A DNA stretch of 64,000 bases from Diadema setosum (GCF_964275005.1 NC_092697.1:18750638-18814637); one strand, 5' to 3'. Positions 47,201 to 57,070 are shown, counted from the stretch's first letter. Made by a program: numbers and translations. The notes: generated from the sequence alone by a model not told the origin.

Positions 47201-50200
47201 AAGATAATTACTTTCCGGTAGAACATGCATAATATGTACTAAGTTTCAAGGTAACTTGAGCCACTTCCGAGATATGGAGGAAAAAGTTAGTTCAGCACTT
47301 TCACTTGATCTTTGACCTTTTGACCTTTGAGGCAAAAAGAGAAAAAAAAACTTTCCAGAGAATTTCTATTAGGTTACACACGCATACACCAAGTGTAAAA
47401 AAATAACCCTGCTGGCACTGCATAAATATGAGGGTAATAGTAAAATGTTGAAGTCTTGCACTTGACCTTTGACCCCTGACCTTTGACCCCATGAACCCTA
47501 CATTCTCTAGATAATCACTTCCAGTCAGTACATGTATATACTATGTTCCATGAAGATACCTTGAACAATTTTCCAAGGTACGGAGAAAAAAAAGAAGTTT
47601 TAATATTTTTACTTGACCTTTTGACCTTTGACCTTTGACCTCATGACCCAAACTTTCACCAGAGAATCTCAATTGGGTAATACATGTATACACTAAGTTT
47701 CAAGAAAATATCTTCAGGCATTCAATAGATATGGTGGAAATAGTGAAATTTTATGTATTTGACCCTGACCTTTTGACCTTTGACCTTTGACCTCATGACT
47801 CAAACTTTCACCAGAGAATCTTAATTGGGTAGTACATGTATACACTAAGTTTCAAGAAAATATCTTTAGGTATTCAATAGATATGGTGGAAATAGTGAAA
47901 TTTTATGTATTTGACCCTGACCTTTTGACCTTTGACCTCATGACCCAAACTTTCACCAGAGAATCTTAATTGGGTAATACATGTATACACTAAGTTTCAA
48001 GAAAATATCTTCAGGCATTCAATAGATATGGTGGAAATAGTGAAATTTTATGTATTTGACCTTGACCTTTTGACCTTTGACCTTGAGCATGTGCACCCAA
48101 AAGTTGATAGGCACAACTTCACCCCCTAATACACATACACGCCAAGTTTCATTAGGATACCTCAACAGGTTTCGATAGTTACCTTGTCCACAAAATTCAT
48201 TACGGACGGACGGAAGGACGGACGGACGGACGGACGGACAACCCGAAAACATAATGCCTCCGGCACCACTTTGTGGCGGAGGCATAAAAAAGTAGAAATT
48301 ACGCGGTGCGTAATATATGTCCCCGCCGGAAGTAGCATTTTGTAGCAAAATGTACAATATAGGTCAAAAATCAAGGTCAAAGGTCAAAGAAGTCAAAGGT
48401 CAAAATTCTGTGTAGAAGTTTTGAAGCGCTCACCTAGTGCCATCACATAAAGCAAACGGAATCAAAATCGGGTTAGAAATGGCGAAGGAGTAGCATTTTG
48501 TAGCAAAATGTACAACAAAATGTAGGTCAAAAATTAAGGTCAAAGGTCAAACTTCTGTGTAGAAGTTTTGAAGCCCTCACCTAGTGCCATCACATAAATC
48601 AAACAGAATAGAAATCTGGTAAGAAATGGCGAAGGAGTAGCATTTTGTAGCAAAATGTACAATACAGGCCAAAAATCAAGGTCAAAGGTCAAAGAAGTCA
48701 AAGGTCAAAATTCTGTGTAGAAGTTTTGAAGCCCTCACCTAGTGCCATCACACAAAGCAAACAGAATCGAAATCGGGTTAGAAATGGCGAAGGAGAAGCA
48801 TTTTGTAGCCAATGTACAATATGGGTCAAAAATCAAGGTCAAAGGTCAAAGAAGTCAAAGGTCAAAATTCTGTGTAAAGTTTTGAAGCCCTCACCTAGTG
48901 CCATCACATAAAGCAAACGGAATCGAAATCGGGTAAGAAATGGCGAAGGAGTAGCATTTTGTAGCAAAATGTACAATACAGGACAAAAATCAAGGTCAAA
49001 GGTCAAAGAAGTCAAAGGTCAAAATTCTGTGTAGAAGTTTTGAAGCCCTCACCTAGTGCCATCACATAAAGCAAACGGAATCGAAATCGGGTTAGAAATG
49101 GCGAAGGAGTAGCATTTTGTAGCAAAATGTACAATATAGGTCAAAGGTCACAGTCAAAGGTCAAGGTCAAAGGTCACAACTAAAATTCTGTGTACAAGTT
49201 TCAAAGCTCCCGTGTAGTGCTATCATATAAAGCAAACAGAATCAAAATTGGCTCATAAATGACAGAGAAGCAGCAAATTGAAGATTTTGATCACACACGG
49301 ACGCACACACGGACGGACACACGGATGGACACACGGACACACACACATACGGAGCCTGTTTCATAGTCCCCTGCTCGAACTCGTTCGGCGGGGACAAAAA
49401 AGAGATCCTAATAAAAGGCGTGGCCTGTTGCCTTTTATTATTATCATTTTTTTTGGATATCTCAGCCATTTGAAAACCAATTTTCGTCAAATAAACGTTG
49501 AATCCTTCTTAAAATTACATGCTCTTTCATATTTAATAAGAGGTTTCTCATTATCTCACTTGGGAATGTTCAAAACATCTCAACCAGTACTGTACAGTCC
49601 CTTTAATTCATGACAGGAAATTACCTTCACAACATTTCATAAGTAATACTTTTTAAGGAATGCAGCAAAAGGTACAATGATCGATCTACCTTCATTCTTA
49701 AGTTTCTCGGCAAGATCCTTGTCAGCTTGTGGGGGTTCTGCCTGAGCACAAGCTCCCTGGGGAACACTGGTCGCTGGCAGCTCTGAGGATGGGTGGCTTC
49801 CCTGTGTCACATCAGGCTGTACGTAGCAGAAGGACGTAATTTCTTTGCATTATTTCAGAGCAAACCAGGCAGTCACTTTCAGGCATTCAGTTATAATTCT
49901 GCAAGGCTTGGTCCTGGCCCCCATCATAGACATCCAGAGAACACTGTTATGGTACTATAGTAGAGCTACAGTACCAAGACAACCTCTCCCTCCTGTACTC
50001 TAACAGGTCCTGGTCAAATGTTAAGAAAGCACTCACCTCTGAAATGGCACAATTAGTAACCTACCTCACGACCATGGGACTTATTAAACCCTAACTGTTT
50101 CGCGCAATGCAAGAAGACCTTGTCATGAGGCTTCTTGATTTTTTTCTTTCAAGTCTCGCGCAAATTTTGAAACCAAATCTGCGACATCCGCGGGTACCAT

Positions 50201-51883
50201 TATGAAGCCACACCCATTTTTGTAAGGGCATGTCACCCCAAAACGGGCAAAATTTTGTGATTTTGTGTACACTTCCTATGGAAAATGGTGCTCTGCCATG
50301 AAAGTCATAAAAACTTGACTATTTTTACTATTCATCAATTTGATTGATTAATTTTATGTTAATTGAGGTAGAAAAGTGGTCCATGACAATTTCCATTGGA
50401 AAAACAACGAAAAAAAAGTCAAAAACAAAGAAATACATAAGAAATTCATAAATTCAATGCAAAATAATGAAATGGATGCTTTCCCAAGTGTCAATTGACA
50501 ATGTCTTCAGACTTACATGTACAATGTACATACATCTTCACTCAGTAGCATTTCAAACTGTTTAGATGGAATGTTTTGTAGGTTCTCTCTCACAACATTC
50601 ATCATCTGTATAGTATCATGGTGCATATGAACGAGTCTACATGACTTCATTCTAACAGGAGGTGACAAAATTTGCCCTAACACTAAGTGTAACAGTCTTG
50701 AGACCCCTCTACCCATGGCAATGGCAGAAAAGAAAATGATCAAGATAGTTTTTTTTTGTCTCTGTTCTCAACTCCAATTACATCTCATAACCTGTAAAAT
50801 GAATGACTCATTGATTGACAAACAAACCTACAAGAAATGAAAACGTCTTCAGGAGCACAGCCACTGAGGGATTTCAGCGCATGTCTGTACATGGCATTTA
50901 CCTGAGATTCTCCAACAGCTCCTGTGAATATTTCCAAAAGAGATCTGTCCGTTCGAAGCTGGCCAGCAATTAAGTCATCTTCTAGGTTGATGCCATATGC
51001 TGTCTGAATGCACTGCAGCCCAACTAATTTGGGGAAAGGGAAAAGAGTGCATGATGGCCAGAAGTCTATTCAATATTTAGCTTGGTATTTGAAAATGAAC
51101 TTGATACATTTCAGATGTAATAATGACCAGCAGATTCAGTTAATTCAATGCTTTTCATTTTAGTCTTCTGATCCACAGTCGAAAGGAGATATTTCACAAA
51201 TAGTTACAACTTGATTCTATTTCTTCTTCTTCTTCTGTTTTTTAACCTACCATATGTTGCTCCAGTGTAATCCCATTATACTGAGAAATAGGACTTTTTT
51301 CATCAAAGTCTAATTTTTAAATATCAAAACTCTCTTGGTAATATAGGCATTTCTTTGCTTCGTAAGTATCCTTTCTTATTGAGCCAAATTTTTGTGTCAT
51401 TCTATGCAGTAGGCATGGCAGAAAAACAATGTGGCAGTGAAAAAGGTATAGTTACACACCATGACTGCACACAGGGTTGTATAGGAACATGAATGATACG
51501 AGGATATGGCTTGGAGGAGCTCTAGGACAGAGGATGTGACGTATGGAAATGCTATGAAGGTGGGTGTGGTGTAGGTAAGTATGGCAACAATGAGCTGGAT
51601 GAAGGGTAACAATACAGTGGTAAAGTGGGTGGGGGATCCATGAAGCTGAGTAGGGTCATGAGTAAACCTTGGGCAAATGGGCAGGGTGTACAGATAGACT
51701 GTAATAGTTTGCAAGGTATAGTGACACACATTGATAAAAGGGCAGGGTATGTAAAACACATGTTCCACTAATCATAGGTCTACCTTCTAAGCTCTCGAGA
51801 GCTTCTCCTGACACTGCATTGGAGCGAACCTGATGATCCAGAAACTCCACTATGGCAAACACAAGACGATTCACTTGTGACAT
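35062..51883 (-). CDS. SGTA: Small glutamine-rich TPR co-chaperone (SGTA/SGTB orthologue), complete
   Basis: A cytosolic co-chaperone that, in studied animals, dimerises, binds Hsp70/Hsp90 tails with its TPR domain and passes hydrophobic tail-anchored or mislocalised proteins to the BAG6/GET machinery. Nine coding exons join into 358 aa with all GT-AG introns and consistent phases (vertebrate forms are about 305-315 aa). Residues 1-70 are the dimerisation domain (LVFAIVEFLDHQ; ESLEVGLQCIQTAYGI). Residues about 112-230 are three TPRs, with clamp residues in GNELM, YYSNRAAAYSK and SKAYGRMG. Residues 232-310 form the NP-rich central region (LLNNPAIMNA; FLQNPQMQQM), and GQQIASQMQATNPELVEQ precedes a tail with QDGS repeats. 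A single gene stands where vertebrates have SGTA and SGTB. The 5' UTR and promoter were not resolved. Confidence 0.95.
35640..36002. mobile_element. Foldback element K, intact copy (SGT intron 8)
   Basis: The left arm (GCTTATTTGATGAAAATCGG) and the right arm (CCAATTTTCATCAAATAAAC) are inverted, with a centre near 35805. Arms run about 110-150 bp. Half copies lie at 46768-46846 with 49402-49608, and at 60040-60256. Confidence 0.6.
36114..37264 (-). mobile_element. Family B Helitron-like element, copy 2 (SGT intron 8)
   Basis: The left end is CTAGAAATGTCGCTGTGACG then GGTATGCCTCCGTCA. The right end is GGACGGACAA, CATAATGCCTCCGGCATC, then GTGGCGGAGGCAT before an A-run. In minus orientation the stem is GTCGT/GCGAC with one wobble pair, then ATTT and CTAG. 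Internal repeats are rich in TGACCTTTGACC. Confidence 0.8.
37738..37818 (-). CDS. SGTA: SGT coding exon 8
   Basis: The acceptor is GTTTACAG|GATGCAG. The exon encodes MQSFMGQAMQSGGQSEQPSS and MANLLS. The donor is CAGT|GTAAGA, phase 2. An unspliced frame would stop at once (GTG TAA), which supports the donor. Confidence 0.9.
38335..38417. mobile_element. Tigger/pogo-like MITE fragment
   Basis: Holds GGTTATAACGAAATTTCG and ends GTTATAACGGGAGTCCACTG followed by TA, the canonical pogo/Tigger terminus and target. It lies in SGT intron 7. Confidence 0.55.
38848..38954. mobile_element. Tigger/pogo-like MITE, diverged
   Basis: Shares GATGTAACGCAAGAAAACTG and CCCAAGGACTTTGCTACAAT with 38335-38417, and ends GGGAGTCAACTG then TA. 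Lies in SGT intron 7. Confidence 0.5.
39335..39372 (-). CDS. SGTA: SGT coding exon 7 (38-bp microexon)
   Basis: Encodes ATQFLQNPQMQQ plus AT of the next Met, between TTCACAG and AT|GTGAGT. It aligns with NLMNNPQIQQLM of vertebrates and is too short for ORF scans. Confidence 0.85.
40807..40914 (-). CDS. SGTA: SGT coding exon 6 (Gly-rich, NNP motif)
   Basis: Encodes a Gly-rich run GGVGGQGGVPNLGGM and MDVSQLLNNPAIMNA, matching the FDIAGLLNNPGFM region of vertebrate SGTA. The acceptor is TTACAG and the donor GCT|GTAAGT. Confidence 0.9.
41120..41405. mobile_element. Foldback element H, copy 2 (SGT intron 5)
   Basis: The left arm (GTAGAAAACCCCATTCAATT, GGTTGACTGGTCACAGAG) is mirrored by the right arm (CTCTTTGACCACTGAAGC, AAATTGGATGGGGTTTTCTG). 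Related to 34490-34810. Confidence 0.6.
41607..41667. repeat. Perfect 18-bp hairpin repeat
   Basis: GTGTGCATTTTAATTTCG (41607-41624) is exactly mirrored at 41650-41667, and the loop itself contains a smaller TTCGCGA/TCGCGAA pairing. Probably the end of a MITE that extends left to about 41505. Confidence 0.65.
41962..42139. mobile_element. Inverted-repeat element with telomere-like core (TTAGGG-type)
   Basis: The left arm GGGCAATTACCCTCCGAGGG with CAATTACCC and the right arm GGGTAATTGCCCAGGAGG with TAATTGCC are inverted copies. Between them lie a C-run and about 80 bases of TTAGGG and variants (TTAGGTTC, ATTAGGA). It sits in SGT intron 5. Confidence 0.65.
42485..44368. mobile_element. Long foldback element (~1.9 kb, SGT intron 5)
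   Basis: The outer termini are GTGATCTTGCATCACAAAACC and the reverse complement GGTTTTGTGATGCAGGGTCAC. Long inner arms (about 42580-42830 and 43570-43820) are also inverted, for example TGTCATTGATATGAGTGATA against TACTCATATCAATGACAG. The centre holds no recognisable transposase. Confidence 0.65.
44429..44567 (-). CDS. SGTA: SGT coding exon 5 (TPR3)
   Basis: The acceptor is TTTACAG|GTTAGC. The exon encodes LAYSSMNEFQRACEAYTRAV, DLEPGNATYQANLEIAEQKL and REASLG. The donor is GGG|GTGAGT, phase 0. Confidence 0.95.
45576..45780 (-). CDS. SGTA: SGT coding exon 4 (TPR1-TPR2)
   Basis: The acceptor CCTCAG|GAAATG restores G117. The exon encodes GNELMRKDQYSEAMELYTKA, then the YYSNRAAAYSKLENHEKALE repeat and YSKAYGRMG. 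The donor is GG|GTAAGG, phase 2. Confidence 0.95.
46003..46765. mobile_element. Diverged piggyBac-like MITE relative (SGT intron 3)
   Basis: Starts TTAACCCTAATCCCACCAGG. It shares with 1188-1977 the subterminal C-run, TTCAGATCTC, GATCGCGCGATC and a GACAAATTTGGTCTCAAAA phrase, and ends near a G-run at 46739. Termini no longer match well. Confidence 0.5.
46768..46846. mobile_element. Foldback element K, left arm of a split copy
   Basis: TTTATTTGATGAAAATCGGC through GCTGAGATATCC matches the left arm at 35735. The right arm of this copy is 49402-49608; two Helitron-like elements lie between. Confidence 0.6.
46847..48285 (-). mobile_element. Family B Helitron-like element, copy 3 (SGT intron 3)
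   Basis: The best preserved copy. Left end CTAGAAATGTCGCTCTGGCG then ACTGGTATGCCTCCGCCA; right end a GGACGGACGGACGG run, then GTGGCGGAGGCAT and A-run. The minus-strand stem GTCGC-CAGA-GCGAC is perfect, followed by ATTT and CTAG. Repeats of ~155 bp near 47630-48060 are nearly identical (ACCAGAGAATCTTAATTGGG). Confidence 0.85.
48292..49395 (-). mobile_element. Family E Helitron-like non-autonomous element (SGT intron 3)
   Basis: Left end GTAGAAATTACGCGGTGCGT then AATATATGTCCCCGCCGG; right end CACGGACGGACACACGG-type run, then TTCGGCGGGGAC and A-run. The minus-strand stem ATTACGC-ACC-GCGTAAT is followed by TT and CTAC (variant of CTAG). Six ~155-bp direct repeats (GTAGCATTTTGTAGCAAAAT; CCCTCACCTAGTGCCATCAC) make up the body. 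It follows family B copy 3 after only six A. Confidence 0.85.
49402..49608. mobile_element. Foldback element K, right arm of the split copy
   Basis: GGATATCTCAGCCATTTGAA and CCAATTTTCGTCAAATAAAC match the right arm at 35840-35880. Pairs with 46768-46846. Confidence 0.6.
49690..49816 (-). CDS. SGTA: SGT coding exon 3 (linker)
   Basis: The acceptor is GTACAG|CCTGAT. The exon encodes a Pro/Gln/Ser-rich linker and ADKDLAEKLKNE, which leads into TPR1. The donor is GAAG|GTAGAT, phase 1. Confidence 0.9.
50083..50480. mobile_element. Truncated piggyBac-like MITE relative (SGT intron 2)
   Basis: Begins TTAAACCCTAACTGTTTCGC and follows the left half of 1188-1977 (TTTTCTTTCAAGTCTCGCGC; AAACCAAATCTGCGACATCC). 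The right half is missing. Confidence 0.5.
50902..51023 (-). CDS. SGTA: SGT coding exon 2
   Basis: The acceptor AAATTAG|TTGGG completes V34. The exon encodes GLQCIQTAYGINLEDDLIAG and ends TCTCAG|GTAAAT in phase 0. It finishes the dimerisation domain. Confidence 0.9.
51784..51883 (-). CDS. SGTA: SGT coding exon 1
   Basis: The ATG is at 51881-51883. The exon encodes MSQVNRLVFAIVEFLDHQVR and on to ESLE, ending GAAG|GTAGAC in phase 1. It is the first helix pair of the dimerisation domain. Confidence 0.9.
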
Positions 51884-53067
51884 CCTGGATGGACTGAGTT
51901 AGTTTGTTCTTTCCGCAATCCTCGACTGGCGAACTTCCCTTATTTCTAAGCAACTGTTATAAATCATTAGAACGGAGAAAAATTGTGCTATGACATTCAA
52001 CAGAGATAAATTTCAGTTATCCTGCATATAAAGCCAGCAAACAGTTTATATCATCCAATACGACATAATGAGATTATTCATGGCAGCATGTAAGAAACAT
52101 TTATCCATAAAACATTATTACAGAATGGTGTATACCACATGCCATATATATTGCAATGATGTTCTTCTTAAAAATTTTGAATTTTGCAAGTCAACTCATA
52201 TCCATAGAAGTAGAAACTCATAAAACAGTCACCTCCGATCCTGTGACAAAAAAAAAGTGATGTATTGTATGTCATCTCCATGTGGAAGATCACTAATTTT
52301 TCTATAGGATAGTGTCTACAGACAATACTTGTTTCTCATGTTATTGCCTTGGTTCTCGTTTACAAATTCACATACATATGAAGCCATCTCCCAAGTCCTG
52401 ATTTGCAGAATATAACACTATATCCTACATGCTTAGCTGCTGGGAATAAAAATGACTGTCTAAACTATTGAAGGTTGGTAAATGTGGCCTAGAAACATTG
52501 AAGTTTCAAGCAAGCCATAGCATGTCAGTACAACTTTACTCTAGAGTTTGCTAGTTTTAATGATAGTACTCTCTTGTTAGGTGCATGCATCAGCATAGCA
52601 ATAATCTTAGAGGAATTATTTTTGAAGCACAAAATGTAATAAGACATATTTTCTAGCTCTACATTTAATCCCATGTTTTCTAGCATCAGATGTCCAACAA
52701 GATATACCGCATTTCACTTGCATATCAACGGATAACATGAGACTTAGATACACAAATCAGGGCCCTCTGTATCAAAGGCTGTTCGATCAATAACAAAATG
52801 TAAACCGAGCATGCGTACAGCTGTAATATGTTAGATGCTATGTCATTGCTAGATCCTGATTGCTTAAAGTCGTCAGCAATCAAACTAGAAATTCTATTAA
52901 CTTCTCCAAGAAAGATTACGTTCAACCTCAAAACATCTTTTTCCTCTTTTAATTCCATCTGGACACTGCAAGCTGAGAGAAATTCAGACATATGAATGAT
53001 GAATGAGAGGACAACTGAGCAGATTTAGAGAGTCAAGGGAGAACAATACACAAACTACAATTTAGTT
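51884..53067. other. Region upstream of SGT start codon; no features resolved
   Basis: Should contain the SGT 5' UTR and perhaps the promoter. A possible non-coding acceptor is CTAACTCAG about 10 bases before the ATG. No CpG island or TATA box is clear. The minus-strand frame 52725-52991 has no recognisable domain. Confidence 0.4.
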
Positions 53068-53765
53068 AGCCCGACCAGATGCTGTTAGTACGCTGTGTGA
53101 ATACAGTGTCTGACAGTCCAGGCATGCACCTTCAAAGTGGGGAACCACAAGTTGCACAACACAACTACAAAACTTATGAAAATTTATACGTTTCTTATAA
53201 AAAAAAAAAAAAGGTCTACGTTACTCATGTTAAGTGCATGCTTGTATTACAGAAGGTTCATAAGTCCATAGAGAGCCCACATGATAAGTCCATTGAACAA
53301 AAAATGGCACTTTCTAGCGCAGTAGAACAGCGCAGGAGTCCCCGACAGTCGGGGTTCATCGTTGCAGAATTCAAAATGGCGAGTTGACTACTCAGCAAAT
53401 TATGCGTGCGTGTGCGTGGCTCTAAGTGCAGCGATCTATTGCGTGCGTGCGCTCTTTGATAGCAGCATGCACGGTCAACAGCGTGACCTTTAAAAGTGCA
53501 TTCAAGTCGAGTGAACAGATGTACCGTTCCAAGTGCCGCATATAATCATCATTTTCGGTAAGTTGCATAATGTGAATTTGAATATTGATAGCATAGATAT
53601 GGAGTCTCATTACTGAAGATTGTATTAGAGGAGTTTGAGGTGACAAAAAAATGATCTAAAGTATCAAAATTCAAAGCGATCGCATGCGATAGTTGAACTC
53701 TCTTCGTGGTTGGTGGTCATGACTTTACAGCCCTGTCGCTACTTACAGCGACTAGGCTGTGCATA
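53068..53765 (+). repeat. Dispersed repeat family G, contiguous copy
   Basis: Matches 372-918 and then 5383-5490 without interruption, including AGTCCATAGAGAGCCC and the CAGCCCTGTCGCT hairpin. Confidence 0.65.
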
Positions 53766-54300
53766 GTTACAATTTAGTAGTACTACTGTCCTGATTTGTA
53801 CTAAGTCAGTTCAAGACCAGCACCTCTCTTTCGTTATAAATATCAAAATTTCAGTACAACCAAACAATCAAAAAATAGAATCTGGATCCTGCATGTATCT
53901 AGACCTAAAAATATAAATTCCAGGACCTGAATTTGTACTTCATTAAATAATGAAATTTTGTTATAAAGGCATGTTAATTCAGCGCCCTGTGAAGTGAAGC
54001 AGTACTAATATCCATCTAGCACGTCATGCGTCAAAATGCACTGTATTCGGGATTTGCAAACCAGAGGCAAAGCAAGCCCTTGCACCTTCTTGAAAATTTA
54101 CCATGTATAGAGATGTGAAATTTATTATCAAAAAGCTCAATGCTATAGATCTAACAGTAACACGTGTTAGAGAGGTTGTCTCATGCCAGAATTTTGTTAC
54201 TGAACTTGGTGCAGGCATGTCCGACATCCGATTTTGCTCTACTTTCTCCCCATCTTGATTATGCAGATCTATTGGTATTATAATAGGCCTATGACTATGT
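53766..54300. other. No supported gene
   Basis: AT-rich; nothing recognised. Confidence 0.4.
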
Positions 54301-54327
54301 AGACAGAAAGATCCGTCTGTCCGGAGG

Positions 54328-54455
54328 AGTCTTTTATTTTTTTTTTTTTGACGTTATCGCTCTCCTCCGTATAAGGAGGGGATCCATGAAGCCAGACGCA
54401 GTCTCAGCAGAACATTTCCCCGACGACCAGTATACAGACCGATCTTTCGGACAAA
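54328..54455 (+). repeat. Dispersed repeat L, copy 1
   Basis: Shares GAAGCCAGACGCAGTCTC, CCCCGACGACCAG and ACAGACCGATCTTTCGG with 59748-59858. Function unknown. Confidence 0.6.
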
Positions 54456-54555
54456 GCCAAAGGTGGGTAAGGCCTTCAGGTAGCCATCAGGGCATCATTA
54501 TGCTACAGTTACACGTAAATTTATAGGCCTATGCTATGGTCATGATGGTTGGTAG

Positions 54556-54609
54556 CTACACGCAGCCGCTGTCGCGAAAGCTGTCTTTCGCGACAGCGGC
54601 TGCGTGTAG
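54556..54609. repeat. Perfect 25-bp hairpin with 4-base loop
   Basis: The arm starting CTACACGCAGCCGCTGTCGC (54556-54580) is repeated exactly inverted at 54585-54609 around the loop CTGT. GC-rich and free of mismatches in a diverged AT-rich neighbourhood. Confidence 0.9.
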
Positions 54610-54769
54610 TTAGATGGTTGGTTGGTTATGCATAGTTCTACCAGTACCAGTATTTTCATTATAATTCTTTTTCTTTCATGCTATAGAATTTGCCTACATA
54701 GTACTTATTCTTTATTCTCTCTTCTGTTTGGTTGTTGCTGTGTTATTTTCTGATGATTGCAGTTCGGCA

Positions 54770-54945
54770 GCTTTTGAGGCGGGAGGGCTCTGCGCTAACA
54801 AAATGTACGCCTGGCGTTGCGGCCTGCGACGTCAGCGCAGCTGCGGCCACAGCCCCTGCAGCTGCCCTAACCGTTAGGCCGGCCTCGGCCTCGTCGAGAC
54901 TACGGCGACACAACTTACCGCTCATTGTTCCAAAGCTCATCTAAC
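54770..54945. promoter_or_regulatory. GC-rich segment with a possible minus-strand first exon
   Basis: A local CpG- and GC-rich stretch in AT-rich DNA. On the minus strand, ATG at 54938-54940 runs 22 bases to a strong donor GCG|GTAAGT (exon end 54919). Both strands also have alanine-rich frames with no domain. It may be a promoter or start exon of an unseen gene, or chance. Confidence 0.25.
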
Positions 54946-57070
54946 AACTACTATATATATTATCAAATTCTTACACCTTCGATACATACATACAGGGTAT
55001 CAATTCCATGATAGTTCCATATTTGTACAATATGTGCCACTTACAAATTCGTCAAATTTGCCAGACTGCCGGTAAAAAGTATGATCGCCTTGACTTGACA
55101 TGAGCTAGCTACACATACATACATGTACGTAATGCATGTACGTGTCTATGTGTGATGCCTATGTGAGAAGTCCATCGCCCTCTACGTTGATGTTACTCAC
55201 AGTGTGGTATGATTAAATACACGTGTAGCAAGGCCCGAGGCAATGTTTAGCAGGATTTTTTGTTTGTTTATTTGTTTTTTCGTTTGTGTGTGTGTTGTTG
55301 TTGTTGTTGTTATTGTTGTTGTTTTATGAGGGGACAGGGTTTGACTTTTTGTCGTTTTGTCAACAGCCGATGTTGGGTGTTGTTAGAGGAGTGGCATCAA
55401 AAACTGTGAATATAAATCTTGTCAGCCGATTATTGGTAGGGAAATGTCATCTAATTTGAAGTGTGAAGACCTTTTTTTGTCTTTTTTTTTTTAAACCTCG
55501 GAAGTGGCACCAAAATTTAATAATGTTAAGCCCCCTTTTTTGTCAGCCGATTTTTGGACACATAGGCCTACTATACTGTCAACCAAAATGTCCCCCTCTC
55601 CCCCCCCCCCCCCCACCCCAATCCTCGAAATGAATCGAGTCCCTAGCTGTTCCATAAACTGGGCCCCTCATTTTTAAAAACATAGAGCCGGCCCTGATGG
55701 GATTAAGGAATCTTCGGAAAAATGAACCTTATTTCAATTTCAGATTAACCCGAACCTTCGGAATAACGAATCCTGTTGGTAATAACGCCTCTCCCATGTA
55801 CGCCTATACCGGTGAGTGGACATCCTGACAAGTGTCGACGTATTGGAGATACCGTCAGTATACACTGTATTAAACATGAAAGCTATAGGTTTGTGAGGCC
55901 CTAAAATCACACTATGTCATATATTATCTTATACACTGCCGTGATGGGCATGCAGGATTTTATGACATCAAAGTTATATTTATAGATCTTAGCGACTCCT
56001 ATTTATGATATATCTAGGCCTCATGGCCGGCGCCACGTTTTCAAAAATGGGGGGGGGGGGGGGGGGGGGAGAGCGTCGCCCAAAGTAGTGACACCTATAA
56101 TGTATTCCTTTGTATGGTGCAAAAAAATGAGGGCCCTATAGCCCCCCCCCCCCCCGACCCCTAGACCTCCTTCATCCTAACATATAGGCCCGGGGTTGCA
56201 AAGATCAATGGCGCATCTTTGATCTAAGAGTTCTTATTTTCAAAATGTGGAAACTGTCATTTTAATTGGTTAATGATGGGCCTACCGAAGTAGATGACAT
56301 TTCAGGGGATTAAACACTATTGTAGAATAAAAGAGCAATCTTTATAAGTTTGCGAGAGACCGTATACTAAGAAAACAATTAACTCTTATTTAACTTAATT
56401 AAAATTTCATATGTTTTTATTCAAGAAGAAGAAAAAGGAGGAGATCACCAATCCTTTATTCTCCATTACATATTATGGGATCGACTGTAAAGCAATCGTT
56501 TGGGCACCCTCCCAGTAGGTCATTAAAAATAAATATCATCATGAAAGAATGAAGAATAAGACGAAGTGTTAGAGAAGGTATTTTAATTCATTATACAGTA
56601 AATTTTCTTTTCTGATTGAGGGACACTCTTCAAGACCAATGTAGGCCTTATGAATGATTAGAAAGCAAAAATAAAATACTCATGGGGAGATCGACGCAAT
56701 AATAACGTTTGGAATAATCACGCGGTGCTTAAAGACAGGAGTCAAGTTTACAGTCTTATTAGATTCCCTTTGAACAAACTTATATACCGCTACTCAAAAT
56801 TATTTGAAGTATTGCCTCACTGGATCTGCCTCGCAGATAGGAAGATAATTGATTCATATCGTGGCACTGCATAAAAATCACTGGAGTTCGAATCAGTCGT
56901 CGCGATTCGTGCGACTCGAGATACAAACAAATCGGCTTGCGGTCTCACCAAGAAGGACACTCAAGGGCGACTTCAGAGACGTTTCAACCATCTATTCATG
57001 TATTCGTCCGGAAATCTCCGCGACCTTTCATGGCCATCGCTAGGTCGCGGAGACTTCTCAAACGAATATT
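54946..57070. other. No supported gene; low-complexity stretches
   Basis: Contains a GTT repeat (about 55290-55320), and G or C runs at 55597, 56050 and 56143. Small frames at 56849-57146 have no domain. Confidence 0.45.

Noticed and set aside
49278..49613. Plus-strand frame with GRTHGRTHG repeats
   Set aside because: Translation of the ACACGGACGG microsatellite of the family E element.
54732..54944. Alanine-rich frames on both strands
   Set aside because: They reflect local GC richness. Only the short ATG-plus-donor segment was kept, at low confidence.
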